From NCBI GenBank assembly GCA_016719295.1, contig JADKAF010000001.1:4402001-4466000 (forward strand): DNA of 64,000 bases. Direction: 5' to 3'. Of the stretch, positions 8,711 to 16,087 are shown in pieces. The position numbers and the translations under genes were made by a program. Source of the DNA: Planctomycetota bacterium. Its GTDB lineage: Bacteria; Planctomycetota; UBA1135; JADKAF01. Positions within the stretch are counted from its first letter, which is position 1. Every line of letters starts with the position of its first letter. The notes below the pieces were generated by a model. The model had not been told where the DNA came from and did no database searches. It worked only from the letters and a program-made list of their open reading frames with translations.

Positions 8711-9775
8711 TCAGAGACCCGCGAGGGCGAACGGATCGAGCACGCGCACGGCCTGGCTGTTCTCGATGCTCCACGCGGTGGCGGAGCAGTCAGGCGCGCA
8801 GAAGGCGAAGTTCATCGGCTCGCAAGAAGCCGCTCGCACGGGGAACCATGCAAGACCCGTCTCGCGCTGCTGATAGGGCGCGCTCGAGAGATAGAGCACG
8901 CACGCGCGATTCCGTTGCCACGCCGCTGCTTGGGCAGCTCCCGGATCGAACGGGCGAAAGGTAGCGAACGACGCGCCGACCTGACCACCGCCGCCGCCCG
9001 GAGCAGAGACGTACAGCGTCTCCACCAGCAAGCCGCGCACCTGGCGCAGGTTGAACACGCTGTGGAGCAGCGAGCTGCCCCAGTTGGCCGAGAAGTAGAG
9101 GTGCCAGCCGAGGTAGTTCGGGTCCGCGTCCGTGAAGAGCTGTCGCGGCGTGTTGTAGCCCACCTCGAACACGGCGCTCCCCGCGGGAGCGGCCGAGCCG
9201 AGCTGATCGATCCGCCGCTGATAGCGCACCATCGGGAGATACGGAGAAGCATCCTCCCAACGCTCGCGGTAGATCAGTCCCCAGCGATCCAGCACGGGTT
9301 GCGCCTGCCCCGACGGCTCGAAGACCAGGAACGAGAAGCGCAACGTGTGCTGGTCCAGCTGATAGGCGAGTGGACGCACGAAGTGCGTGGTCACCGGCTG
9401 CGTGAGCGCATCGAGCGGATCGCCGAACGCGCAGAACTCGTAGAGGTCCGAGCAGCCGTCGCCATCCGTGTCGGTAAGGTTCAGGTCCGTTCCGAAGATC
9501 CGCTCGCAGTTGTCGTGCAGACCATCGCCGTCCGTGTCCATCAGCCACGCCGGCGAACTCGCGGCAGGCGCCGCGTGCACCACATGCCCGGCTTCGGTCG
9601 CCACGTCCGCCGCCCACACACCAAGCCCGTCGAGCGCCTCCGACTTCGGAAGCAAGCTCACCAGGCCGAATCCCATGAATGCCCCCGCGCCGAGGAGCAA
9701 ACGCCCCCGACGGCATCGAGCGCCCGTCCCACACTGGGCCGAGCCTGCACGATCCATGCGGCCTTCACAAACCAT
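8711..9775 (-). CDS. Secreted protein with thrombospondin type 3 calcium repeats
   Basis: This 354-residue protein has an N-terminal basic segment and a hydrophobic helix (RRGRLLLGAGAFMGFGLVSLLP), so it is probably exported. Near residues 75-115 are two thrombospondin type 3-like units, DTDGDGLHDNCE and DTDGDGCSDLYE, which are calcium-binding loops common in surface proteins. The remaining 230 residues form a strand-rich region with several cysteines near the C-terminus (CEPMNFAFCAPDC), suggesting disulfides. No catalytic motif is recognised. An alternative ATG at 9757 would remove six residues. The gene stands alone, facing away from the tRNA. Confidence 0.75.
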   Translation of the reverse strand: MVCEGRMDRAGSAQCGTGARCRRGRLLLGAGAFMGFGLVSLLPKSEALDGLGVWAADVATEAGHVVHAAPAASSPAWLMDTDGDGLHDNCERIFGTDLNLTDTDGDGCSDLYEFCAFGDPLDALTQPVTTHFVRPLAYQLDQHTLRFSFLVFEPSGQAQPVLDRWGLIYRERWEDASPYLPMVRYQRRIDQLGSAAPAGSAVFEVGYNTPRQLFTDADPNYLGWHLYFSANWGSSLLHSVFNLRQVRGLLVETLYVSAPGGGGGQVGASFATFRPFDPGAAQAAAWQRNRACVLYLSSAPYQQRETGLAWFPVRAASCEPMNFAFCAPDCSATAWSIENSQAVRVLDPFALAGL

Positions 9776-10014
9776 GGGAAGCTACCTTTGCGACGAATCC
9801 GCTCCTCGCCGTCGCCGGGCGAGGACGCCGCTCACCCTAGTCGTGAGCCCGCTGCGAGTTTCAAGGCTTTCGCATCGGGCAAGGAGGGCGAGGACCGGCC
9901 GGAGGTTCCGCAATAATAGCTGGCCCCCACTTCGGAGCTACCATCGACTTCTCACCTACGCCCAGATTCTGGACCGAATAGCAGCCACCTGCGTCCGGGC
10001 GATCCCAGCCGCCA

Positions 10015-10043
10015 TTGATCGCGGCGCACCTGGGCCGTACGAT
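10015..10043 (+). promoter_or_regulatory. Sigma-70-type promoter for tRNA-Arg
   Basis: TTGATC at 10015-10020 and TACGAT at 10038-10043 are separated by exactly 17 bases. This places transcription start around 10,050, a few bases before the tRNA 5' end at 10,055. Both boxes are close to the vegetative consensus. Confidence 0.65.
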
Positions 10044-10054
10044 CCGCCCCTCGC

Positions 10055-10128
10055 GCGCCGGTAGCTCAGTTGGATAGAGCGTCTGCCTCCGGAGCAGAAG
10101 GTCGTGGGTTCGAATCCCGCCCGGCGCA
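10055..10128 (+). tRNA. tRNA-Arg (anticodon CCG)
   Basis: A complete cloverleaf can be drawn. Acceptor GCGCCGG pairs with CCGGCGC. The D stem is GCTC/GAGC and the anticodon stem TCTGC/GCAGA, with loop CTCCGGA giving anticodon CCG, which reads CGG arginine codons. The T stem is GTGGG/CCCGC with the loop TTCGAAT. The discriminator base is A. CCA is not encoded, so it must be added enzymatically. A canonical promoter lies directly upstream. Confidence 0.96.
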
Positions 10129-10807
10129 AAGGTTCGGAAGAAGCGCGCTCAAGAAGGCCGCCCAAGAGTTCATGCAGCCCGCTCCGGAGAGACGGGCCAA
10201 GCTGCGCTAAGCTCGCTTCCTGACGCAACTTACGGCGTCCGCATCTTCGCGCGCCATCCTATGCGATCTGCGTCCCGATGCATCTTTCGCGGGACGCATA
10301 CGGGTCCCACCGTGCGGCTTCGCGGGACTCTCTTCGAACTTTCGGAGAATGGCGCTCTCTCGCGACCATTTGCTCCGGAGGCCGGCCGCGGAACTGCTGG
10401 GGTGAGGCGTTCGCGGCGCCGGGGCGGCGGGCAGAAAGTTCGAATCCGGTGCTGAGGTCCGGGTGGGACGACTTCGCAGCCCGCGGCGCCTGCGCGGTCC
10501 GATGAGCATCGAGCCAGACGTCATCGACCAGCCCGAGGAGTTCGCGGCGGCTGAGGCGGACGTAGGTCAACCCGAGCTCGGGCTTGGGCCGGCGCCTCGA
10601 AGCTTGGCGATGAGCCCAGCGCGCCGCGCGGGAAGCGCTCGTCACGGCGGCGAGGGTGCTCGTTCAGGTACAAGAGCCGCGCGGCAGGCAGGCGAGCGCG
10701 CGGCATGCGGAACCGCTGGTCGAGGCGCGGAAGATCGACGAGCGTTGCGGAGAGGAGATCCTCAGCGGAAGCTCGGATGCAGATCCGGCTCGCGAGGAGT
10801 GCCCGAC
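10129..10807. other. Non-coding stretch after the tRNA
   Basis: About 680 bases have no reading frame that looks like a protein. The open frames here are arginine- and serine-rich shadows. A TTCGAATCC string near 10,440 resembles a tRNA T-loop, but the flanking bases do not form a T stem or acceptor. I see no convincing regulatory element apart from the ribosome-binding site at 10,795 for the next gene. Confidence 0.5.
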
Positions 10808-11167
10808 ATGACCGAAGACGATCAAGAGCGACGCGCGATCGATCTCATCAAGCAGCACTCGCAGGCGCTCGCAGCCCAGGCGCGCGAGCTCCTTGCCTCC
10901 GAGCCCGACGCTCAGTTCGTCGGAGTCATCTTCGCGTCCGACTCCACCGAGGCTGCCCACTATCGCGAAGCGATGACCGCGATGGGCGAAGCCGTGCCCG
11001 AGGACACCGGCGTGGTCGGCCTTGTTCCGAGGGAACACGCCCTCGATCTCCTGCGCGACAATGCCCCGGCAACCCTGGACTGGCTCGACTCTGAGCCCGG
11101 CGTGCTGCCGATCGTCGCGGCGACGCAGCATGGGATGAAGCTCGGCTCGGTGCGAGTGCAGAACTGA
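10808..11167 (+). CDS. Hypothetical small soluble protein
   Basis: This 119-residue protein is of unknown function. The ATG is preceded by AGGAG at 10795-10799 with 8-base spacing. It is acidic, with a helical N-terminus (TEDDQERRAIDLIKQHSQALAAQARELL) and then a mixed region including FVGVIFASDSTEAAHYREA and ending ATQHGMKLGSVRVQN. It has no signal peptide, membrane segment or cysteine cluster. It may be the last chromosomal gene before the mobile element, because base composition drops shortly afterwards. Confidence 0.65.
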   Translation: MTEDDQERRAIDLIKQHSQALAAQARELLASEPDAQFVGVIFASDSTEAAHYREAMTAMGEAVPEDTGVVGLVPREHALDLLRDNAPATLDWLDSEPGVLPIVAATQHGMKLGSVRVQN

Positions 11168-11429
11168 GCCGCGAGATCAGCTCTGCGCCGTCGTCGTCAC
11201 TCGACGCGTGCGACTCGCTCCAACGATCGCTCCAGCGAGCCCGGCTCCCAAACTACACCCCACTTCGACTTGGGCTTCGGACTATCTTGCGCTACTCGGC
11301 GCGCCTGCGACGGGACGTGAATATATCTTCAATCAACCGGAAGGGTCGCAAAGTAGAACCGAGAACGAGATGCCGCACAACAATCAGAAGCGGCAGGTCC
11401 GATGGCTCTTTCGCTCCGAAAGCTCCAGA

Positions 11430-12146
11430 CTACCTTTCCCTTACGACATGAACGATTCCGCCGCATTGGCTGCATCTTGCGTGTGCGCTGGGAAAGTCCG
11501 CCGACATGCGGAATTTCTGTCCGCAACTTGTGCAAGTTCCAAGTGCTGACTTTGGCGCTGCATCAGGGCTACTCTGATTCACATCTCTGGCAAGTTCTTC
11601 CAGGATGCTCTTAGTTGGATCAGGTCCAAGGATGCCCTGCATTCTTCTCTCCAGCCGCGGACCGTAGAATTGCTGCATCCAGACATCAAGGATTCTGGCA
11701 GCATCGCGGTCCGCGTCGAGAATCCTAACCGTGCTGTGCCGTCGATCAAAGACAGTAAGCACGGTCCAAGGCGATCTGTTAGACTGCCAAACTTGATACC
11801 ACCTCTCCTCGGTTGGGGAGATCCTGCTTGTCGAGTTGGCAGGAGTGAACCCATGGATCGAGAAGCCAACTCGTTCATGGCCGGCTGCTTCGATTCGCGC
11901 GCCTTGCATCGCCGATACTTCGGATCGCACGAACCGCAGGAACTCATCGTATGACATGACGCTCAACTTTTGATGATACGTTCCGAAGTAATGTAAAATG
12001 CCTCCAAGGACAACGGCGCCAGCAATGCAGCCTAGCCCGATCAAGATGCCATGCTTAATTCCCATGAAGATGCCAAAGAAGAGCCCTACACTAGCAACGT
12101 TGTTCCCAAACCTTTGCAGCGATGTAGCATTCCACGAGTCATTCAT
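11430..12146 (-). CDS. Membrane protein with C-terminal MJ0042-like zinc ribbon
   Basis: The ATG at 12146, behind GGAGG, gives 238 residues. Two closely spaced membrane helices (GLFFGIFMGIKHGILIGL and GCIAGAVVLGGILHYF) lie around residues 20-55. A cytoplasmic-type mixed region follows. The last 40 residues hold two CxxC pairs (CTSCGQKF and CSQCGG), a zinc-ribbon arrangement of the MJ0042 kind common in planctomycete proteins. The gene is clearly AT-richer than its neighbours, which suggests recent transfer and may mark the left part of the mobile element. Function is unknown. Confidence 0.7.
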   Translation of the reverse strand: MNDSWNATSLQRFGNNVASVGLFFGIFMGIKHGILIGLGCIAGAVVLGGILHYFGTYHQKLSVMSYDEFLRFVRSEVSAMQGARIEAAGHERVGFSIHGFTPANSTSRISPTEERWYQVWQSNRSPWTVLTVFDRRHSTVRILDADRDAARILDVWMQQFYGPRLERRMQGILGPDPTKSILEELARDVNQSSPDAAPKSALGTCTSCGQKFRMSADFPSAHARCSQCGGIVHVVRER

Positions 12147-12333
12147 CGACGACCTCCACCTCTGGTGTGCAAGATCTGCTTCCCCATCTAGGCAGACGAC
12201 CTCACCGCCTCGCTCCGGACTATCCTGACCAGCTGAAAGCCCCGCAGGCTCTCCCAGATCGCGATCCGCTCGGCGATCGGTCGGGAGGGCATTAGCCAGG
12301 CGCCGCGACGACCACCCCCGCGGCCACCAAACC

Positions 12334-12720
12334 CTACCCTTCTGCAACTACATGGCAAGCCCCTGCCTCGATCCGCTCCCCCAACCCCCTTTCCTGCGCC
12401 TCCCAAGTCCCCCGCCGCACCAACTTCTGCGCCCGCCTCGGCGACATCACCACCTCACCGAACAGCAGCGCCTCCTGGATCCGCGGCGAGAGCAACACGA
12501 GATCCATGACCTGCACCATCCTCGTGTCCGAGAGCCCGAGCGCCCGCCCCACCTCGCCGTAGCTCGAGACGACACCGCGCTCGACGAGGCCGTCGATATG
12601 GTGCGCCAACGCGATCATGCGCGCGACCCGCGACGGCGGCTCGGATCCGGCTTCGCGCTGCCGCCTTCCACGCGCGCCGAACGGCAGCTTGAAGCGGAGC
12701 GAGACGGAGGTGTGATTCAC
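12334..12720 (-). CDS. Small helix-turn-helix partner of the serine recombinase
   Basis: This is a 128-residue protein. The central part, ARMIALAHHIDGLVERGVVSSYGEVGRALGLSDTRMVQVMDL, reads as a ParB-type or phage-style helix-turn-helix, followed by LLLSPRIQEALLFGE. Proteins of this type are often encoded directly after large serine recombinases, and here its ATG overlaps the recombinase stop by four bases. It probably binds DNA and may regulate or direct the recombinase; that role is inference from context. It is the last gene of the long minus-strand cascade starting at the primase region. Confidence 0.75.
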   Translation of the reverse strand: MNHTSVSLRFKLPFGARGRRQREAGSEPPSRVARMIALAHHIDGLVERGVVSSYGEVGRALGLSDTRMVQVMDLVLLSPRIQEALLFGEVVMSPRRAQKLVRRGTWEAQERGLGERIEAGACHVVAEG

Positions 12721-14270
12721 GCCGACTCCTCCACGGCCGTCATTTGGTTCCCGAGCGCGCGGATCCCACCGGGCCTGAACTTGATCTCGATCTCGCCGGC
12801 CTCGCCGTTGTAGTCGATCCGATCGATCAACAGGCTCAGGATGCGCGCACGCTCCTTCGCGACGAGCTTCGCCCAGACGCCATGGAACTGTGTCAGCGCC
12901 GCGCGGATCTCGGCGTCCTTCAGCTCGAGACCTGCGATCACGAGCAGCTCGCCCTGCGCCACGTGCTCGGCCCGCTCCGCACGCGCGATGCTCTCATCGA
13001 TCTGCCCGACTCGCTCGGAGAGCACGCTCGCGGCAGGCCCACCGGCGGCGATCCCGACCAGGAAGCGCTCCCGCTCCGCTCGCAGCTTCCGAATCTCGTC
13101 GCCGTGCCGTCGTCTCTCGGCCTCGAGCTCCGGCACGCGTGCGCGCGCCTGATCCAACGTCGCTTGCAGCGCCTTGGCCAAGACACGCGGATCGGAGCCG
13201 ATCGCCTCGATCTGCTGCACGACGAAGCCCTCGATGTTGCCCGCCGCTACGCGAGATCCCGGGCAAGGATCGGGCTCCGCATCGTGTCGGCTTCGGCATA
13301 CGTAGTAGTGGAATCTCTTCGTTGGCGTCATGGAGTAGGTCACCACCATGCTCCGCTGGCAGCGCGCGCAGTGGAGCAGCCCGCGCAAGAGCAAGCCGTA
13401 CTTGTTCTTCGCGGAGGAACCGCCTCGCAGGCTCTGCTTCGAGAGCTTCGTCTGCACGAGCTCGAAGATCCCACGGTCGATGATCCGCGCGTGCTTCCCT
13501 TCGTACCACTCGCCCGCGTACGGCACCCAGCCAGCCAGCGTCTTGCAACGGAGCACCCGATGCACTTCCTTCTTGCTCCAGTGCCTGCCGCTCCGCATTC
13601 GATGGCCGCGCGCGTTCAGCTCGGTAGCGACGTTCGAGAGGGCGTTCATCGCGAGGTAGAGCTCGAAGATCAGCTCGGCGACCTCCGCCTCCTCCTTCAC
13701 CACGTTCAATGCACCCTTCGCGCTGCGGTAGCCATACGGTGCGAAACCCGCTTGCCACCCACCACGGCGGCGCGTCTCGGCCATCTTGTCGCGGATCCGC
13801 TCGCCGATCTGCTGCCGCTCGAACTGCGAGAACGATCCGAGCAGATTCGCCATCAGCTGGCCGGTGGATGTCGAGGTGTCGAACGCCTGCGTCACCGAGA
13901 CGAAGGAGACCGCGTGCCTCGCGAACTCGCTCAGCGTCGCCGTGAAGTCGTTCATCGAGCGACTCAAGCGGTCGATCCGATAGACCGCGACGACATCCAC
14001 GCGACCCTCTCGAACGTCTTGCATCAAGCGCTGGTAGGCCGGGCGCTGGATGTTGCCGCCTGAGTATCCGGCGTCGTCGTAGCGCTCCGGCAGCGCGAAC
14101 CAGCCGTTCGAAGCCTGCGCGGTGATGTAGGCCTCGATCGTCGCGCGTTGCGCGTCGCAGCTTGAGAACTCCATCTCCTTCTCGACGCTCTGACGGCAGT
14201 AGACCGCGACGCGTACGGATGCCGGCGCTGCGCGTTTCTCGCCGCGCGTCTTCGATGCTGCGAGCTTCAT
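12717..14270 (-). CDS. Large serine site-specific recombinase
   Basis: This 517-residue protein starts at the ATG at 14270, which overlaps the DUF2924 stop. The N-terminal resolvase domain has the nucleophile in VAVYCRQS (Ser28) and later DRLSRS and GSFSQFERQQIGERIRDK. A recombinase domain follows, then a zinc-ribbon region with LHCARCQRSM and YYVCRSRH, and a coiled coil (about residues 385-450) as in large serine integrases. These enzymes catalyse strand exchange for integration, excision or resolution through a phosphoserine intermediate. The same overlapping neighbours on both sides (DUF2924 and the HTH gene) are seen with this family elsewhere. Confidence 0.95.
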   Translation of the reverse strand: MKLAASKTRGEKRAAPASVRVAVYCRQSVEKEMEFSSCDAQRATIEAYITAQASNGWFALPERYDDAGYSGGNIQRPAYQRLMQDVREGRVDVVAVYRIDRLSRSMNDFTATLSEFARHAVSFVSVTQAFDTSTSTGQLMANLLGSFSQFERQQIGERIRDKMAETRRRGGWQAGFAPYGYRSAKGALNVVKEEAEVAELIFELYLAMNALSNVATELNARGHRMRSGRHWSKKEVHRVLRCKTLAGWVPYAGEWYEGKHARIIDRGIFELVQTKLSKQSLRGGSSAKNKYGLLLRGLLHCARCQRSMVVTYSMTPTKRFHYYVCRSRHDAEPDPCPGSRVAAGNIEGFVVQQIEAIGSDPRVLAKALQATLDQARARVPELEAERRRHGDEIRKLRAERERFLVGIAAGGPAASVLSERVGQIDESIARAERAEHVAQGELLVIAGLELKDAEIRAALTQFHGVWAKLVAKERARILSLLIDRIDYNGEAGEIEIKFRPGGIRALGNQMTAVEESA

Positions 14271-14707
14271 GAGGTCTTGGTTCCCTTCGTGAGGCCGAAA
14301 AAGAGCTTGCCGTTCCAGCGCGATCCCGTGATCGCGTTCGCTGCGGCGGAGAGGCTGCCGTAGATCGTCCCGTTCCACTCGTAGCCCTCGGCGTGAACGA
14401 GGACGCACTGCTCCGTTCCCTTCCAGACGCGCCGCAGCACCGTGCCGGGCTGGATCTTGTCGGAGCGCCGCGGAACACGAACCTCACCGAGCGGCAGCTT
14501 GATCTCGGCTGCAAGCGCTTCGATGCGCCGACGCGCCGCGTTGCTGAGCCCGCCGTACTCGCGCTCCTGAATCGCGTACGCGATGCGCTTCCGCAGGAAC
14601 GGCGCGTTCCGCTGCCGCAGCGGCTTCCCGACCAACTCCTCGTAGCGCGCGACGAGCGCCTTGTAGTCGAGATCCGCAAGCGCTCGAATCTGATCTTCCA
14701 CCGTCAT
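14267..14707 (-). CDS. DUF2924 family protein
   Basis: This is a 146-residue protein starting at the ATG at 14707. It shows the DUF2924 pattern: an N-terminal helical half with YKALVARYEELVGKPLRQRN and FLRKRIAYAIQEREYGGLS, then GTVLRRVWKGTEQCVLVHAEGYEW, then the conserved SLSAAANAITGSRWNGKLFFGL. The C-terminal part is thought to resemble small DNA-binding modules. Members nearly always sit beside a serine recombinase, as here, and probably assist it, but no biochemical role is established that I can name. It overlaps both neighbours by four bases. Confidence 0.9.
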   Translation of the reverse strand: MTVEDQIRALADLDYKALVARYEELVGKPLRQRNAPFLRKRIAYAIQEREYGGLSNAARRRIEALAAEIKLPLGEVRVPRRSDKIQPGTVLRRVWKGTEQCVLVHAEGYEWNGTIYGSLSAAANAITGSRWNGKLFFGLTKGTKTS

Positions 14708-14919
14708 GATGCGTTCTCCTGAGTCCGGAGCGCACACTCAGGCTCGAAGCTCGCGCTCGAAGCAAGTTCATCTTCGCGGCGCGCCGCAGCTTGGAGCCGG
14801 CGGTAGCCATGGGCGAGGATGCTCGCGATCTCCGTGAGGCGCTGATCGGGTGTCATCACGGCGGGATCGGTGACGAAGGCGCGGATCAGCGGAGACGATG
14901 TGAGTGGGCGGAGCTTCAT
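14704..14919 (-). CDS. Small hypothetical protein in recombinase operon
   Basis: This 71-residue protein starts with the ATG at 14919, which overlaps the previous gene's stop (ATGA), and its own stop overlaps the DUF2924 start. It reads MKLRPLTSSPLIRAFVTDP followed by DQRLTEIASILAHGYRRLQ, a helical segment typical of the small proteins found between recombinase accessories in such elements. A far longer upstream reading in this frame is arginine-rich noise and was rejected. Function is unknown; position suggests a recombination or element-maintenance role. Confidence 0.7.
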   Translation of the reverse strand: MKLRPLTSSPLIRAFVTDPAVMTPDQRLTEIASILAHGYRRLQAAARREDELASSASFEPECALRTQENAS

Positions 14920-15305
14920 CGCGCGGGCTCCTGCTCGATGCCGAGGGCGGTGAAGACGGTGCGCTCGATGGCGGTGCGGGCTCGCGCGTCGAGTGGTCGG
15001 ACGATGTCGCGTCGCCGGCCCGAGTTGGTGGTCTTCGCCGGGAACGCGAGGGTGACCAATCCTTCTCGCGTCATGCGGAGCGCGACACCGTCGACCGTGA
15101 GCAGCTCGTCGAGTTCGAGCTGAAGGAACGCGAGGAGACCACGATTGACGTCCTCGTCGTTTGGCAGCGCGAGCTTGATGTCGGTGAGCGCCGTCTCGTA
15201 CATGTCGCCGTGGATGCGCCACGGGCCCGAACTCGGTGGTTGGTCGATTGGAAGTTTGAAGTGTCGAGCCGCGCGTGCGGCGAGGTCTTTGAGTCTGCGA
15301 ACCAT
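14916..15305 (-). CDS. SpoVG-like small protein
   Basis: This 129-residue protein has no signal or membrane segment. The C-terminal half, MTREGLVTLAFPAKTTNSG then IVRPLDARARTAIERTV, resembles the SpoVG-family layout seen in phage and plasmid proteins: a strand, a phenylalanine-proline step, then VxPxxxxxRxxIE. The N-terminal half contains IHGDMYETALTDIKLALPNDED. The similarity is weak and read by eye. SpoVG-like proteins bind nucleic acid. Both ends overlap neighbouring genes, consistent with a single transcript from the primase gene downwards. Confidence 0.6.
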   Translation of the reverse strand: MVRRLKDLAARAARHFKLPIDQPPSSGPWRIHGDMYETALTDIKLALPNDEDVNRGLLAFLQLELDELLTVDGVALRMTREGLVTLAFPAKTTNSGRRRDIVRPLDARARTAIERTVFTALGIEQEPAR

Positions 15306-16087
15306 CAGAGCTTCTCTCCTTTCGCCCGTTCCTCCGCTTTGGGAACTGAGGCGCCTCTCTCCAAGCGATTCGTGCTGCCCGATCCGGCAGCAACGTGTGC
15401 GTGTTCAGAGAGCCCGACACGTGTGTCGCTGTGCTTGTGGACGGGCTCGATCTCGTGCCAGAGGTAGCGCTCCGGCGGCATGCCAGGCGGATGGCATCGC
15501 TCGCAGACCCAACCGCCGGATCCAGGAATGTCGCGCAGGAACCAGCGCGTACCGCGGCGGCAGCACTCGCATGGCGCGATCGGCGCAGTGAATCGCGCGC
15601 CGCGAGGTGCTGTCGGCTCGATTTCGCTTCTCGAGGAGCCGTCTCTGGGCTTCGGGATGCGCGGAACGGAATCCGCCCGCTTGCTGCGCGCCGCGGGCGG
15701 CATCGCGGACTCGGCATCTGGTTGTGTTGCATCCGACGAGGGCGGTTCAGGATGCGAAGGCCAGATCTGCGGCTCGAGCTTCGGCGTCTTCAGCGGGCTC
15801 TCGACGTGCGAGGAAGCGCCAATCCCTGCTGCGCCGGTCGAGGACTCTTGGCGTGCATTCGTCACTTCGCGACGGACAGCATCCCGCAGAGCTGCTTCTG
15901 CTGCTGGGCCGCGCCACGCGCAGGTCCGCTCTAGCGCCTGCAGCGCAAGCGCGATGGCCTGCTCGCTCTGGTCATGTCCCCCTTCGACGAGACGATGAGC
16001 AAGGGCGGCGACGACACGTTCCCGCGATTGGCTCGAGGGCGGATTCCTTGAGGCCGTGCCAGGCGAATGCGCGGAAGGCGGGATCAC
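15305..16087 (-). CDS. Hypothetical protein with a zinc-ribbon near the C-terminus
   Basis: This is a 260-residue protein. The N-terminal 75 residues are helical (RERVVAALAHRLVEGGHDQ, LALQALERTCAWRG), and the middle is a Pro/Ser-rich, probably disordered linker. Near residue 170 lies CECCRRGTRWFLRDIPGSGGW followed by CERCHPP, two CxxC pairs about 25 residues apart. This type of ribbon is frequent in phage replication and primase-associated proteins. It starts inside the end of the primase gene and ends inside the next, so it is translationally coupled. A replication accessory is a plausible but unproven role. Confidence 0.65.
   Translation of the reverse strand: MIPPSAHSPGTASRNPPSSQSRERVVAALAHRLVEGGHDQSEQAIALALQALERTCAWRGPAAEAALRDAVRREVTNARQESSTGAAGIGASSHVESPLKTPKLEPQIWPSHPEPPSSDATQPDAESAMPPAARSKRADSVPRIPKPRDGSSRSEIEPTAPRGARFTAPIAPCECCRRGTRWFLRDIPGSGGWVCERCHPPGMPPERYLWHEIEPVHKHSDTRVGLSEHAHVAAGSGSTNRLERGASVPKAEERAKGEKL

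Noticed and set aside
10430..10460. Second tRNA or att-site tRNA remnant
   Set aside because: TTCGAATCC resembles a T-loop, but neither a T stem nor an acceptor stem can be formed, and no match to the tRNA-Arg 3' end is seen near the integrase.
14920..15732. Long minus-strand protein upstream of the 71-residue gene
   Set aside because: Arg/His/Ser-rich, overlaps two better genes in another frame, and has no domain.
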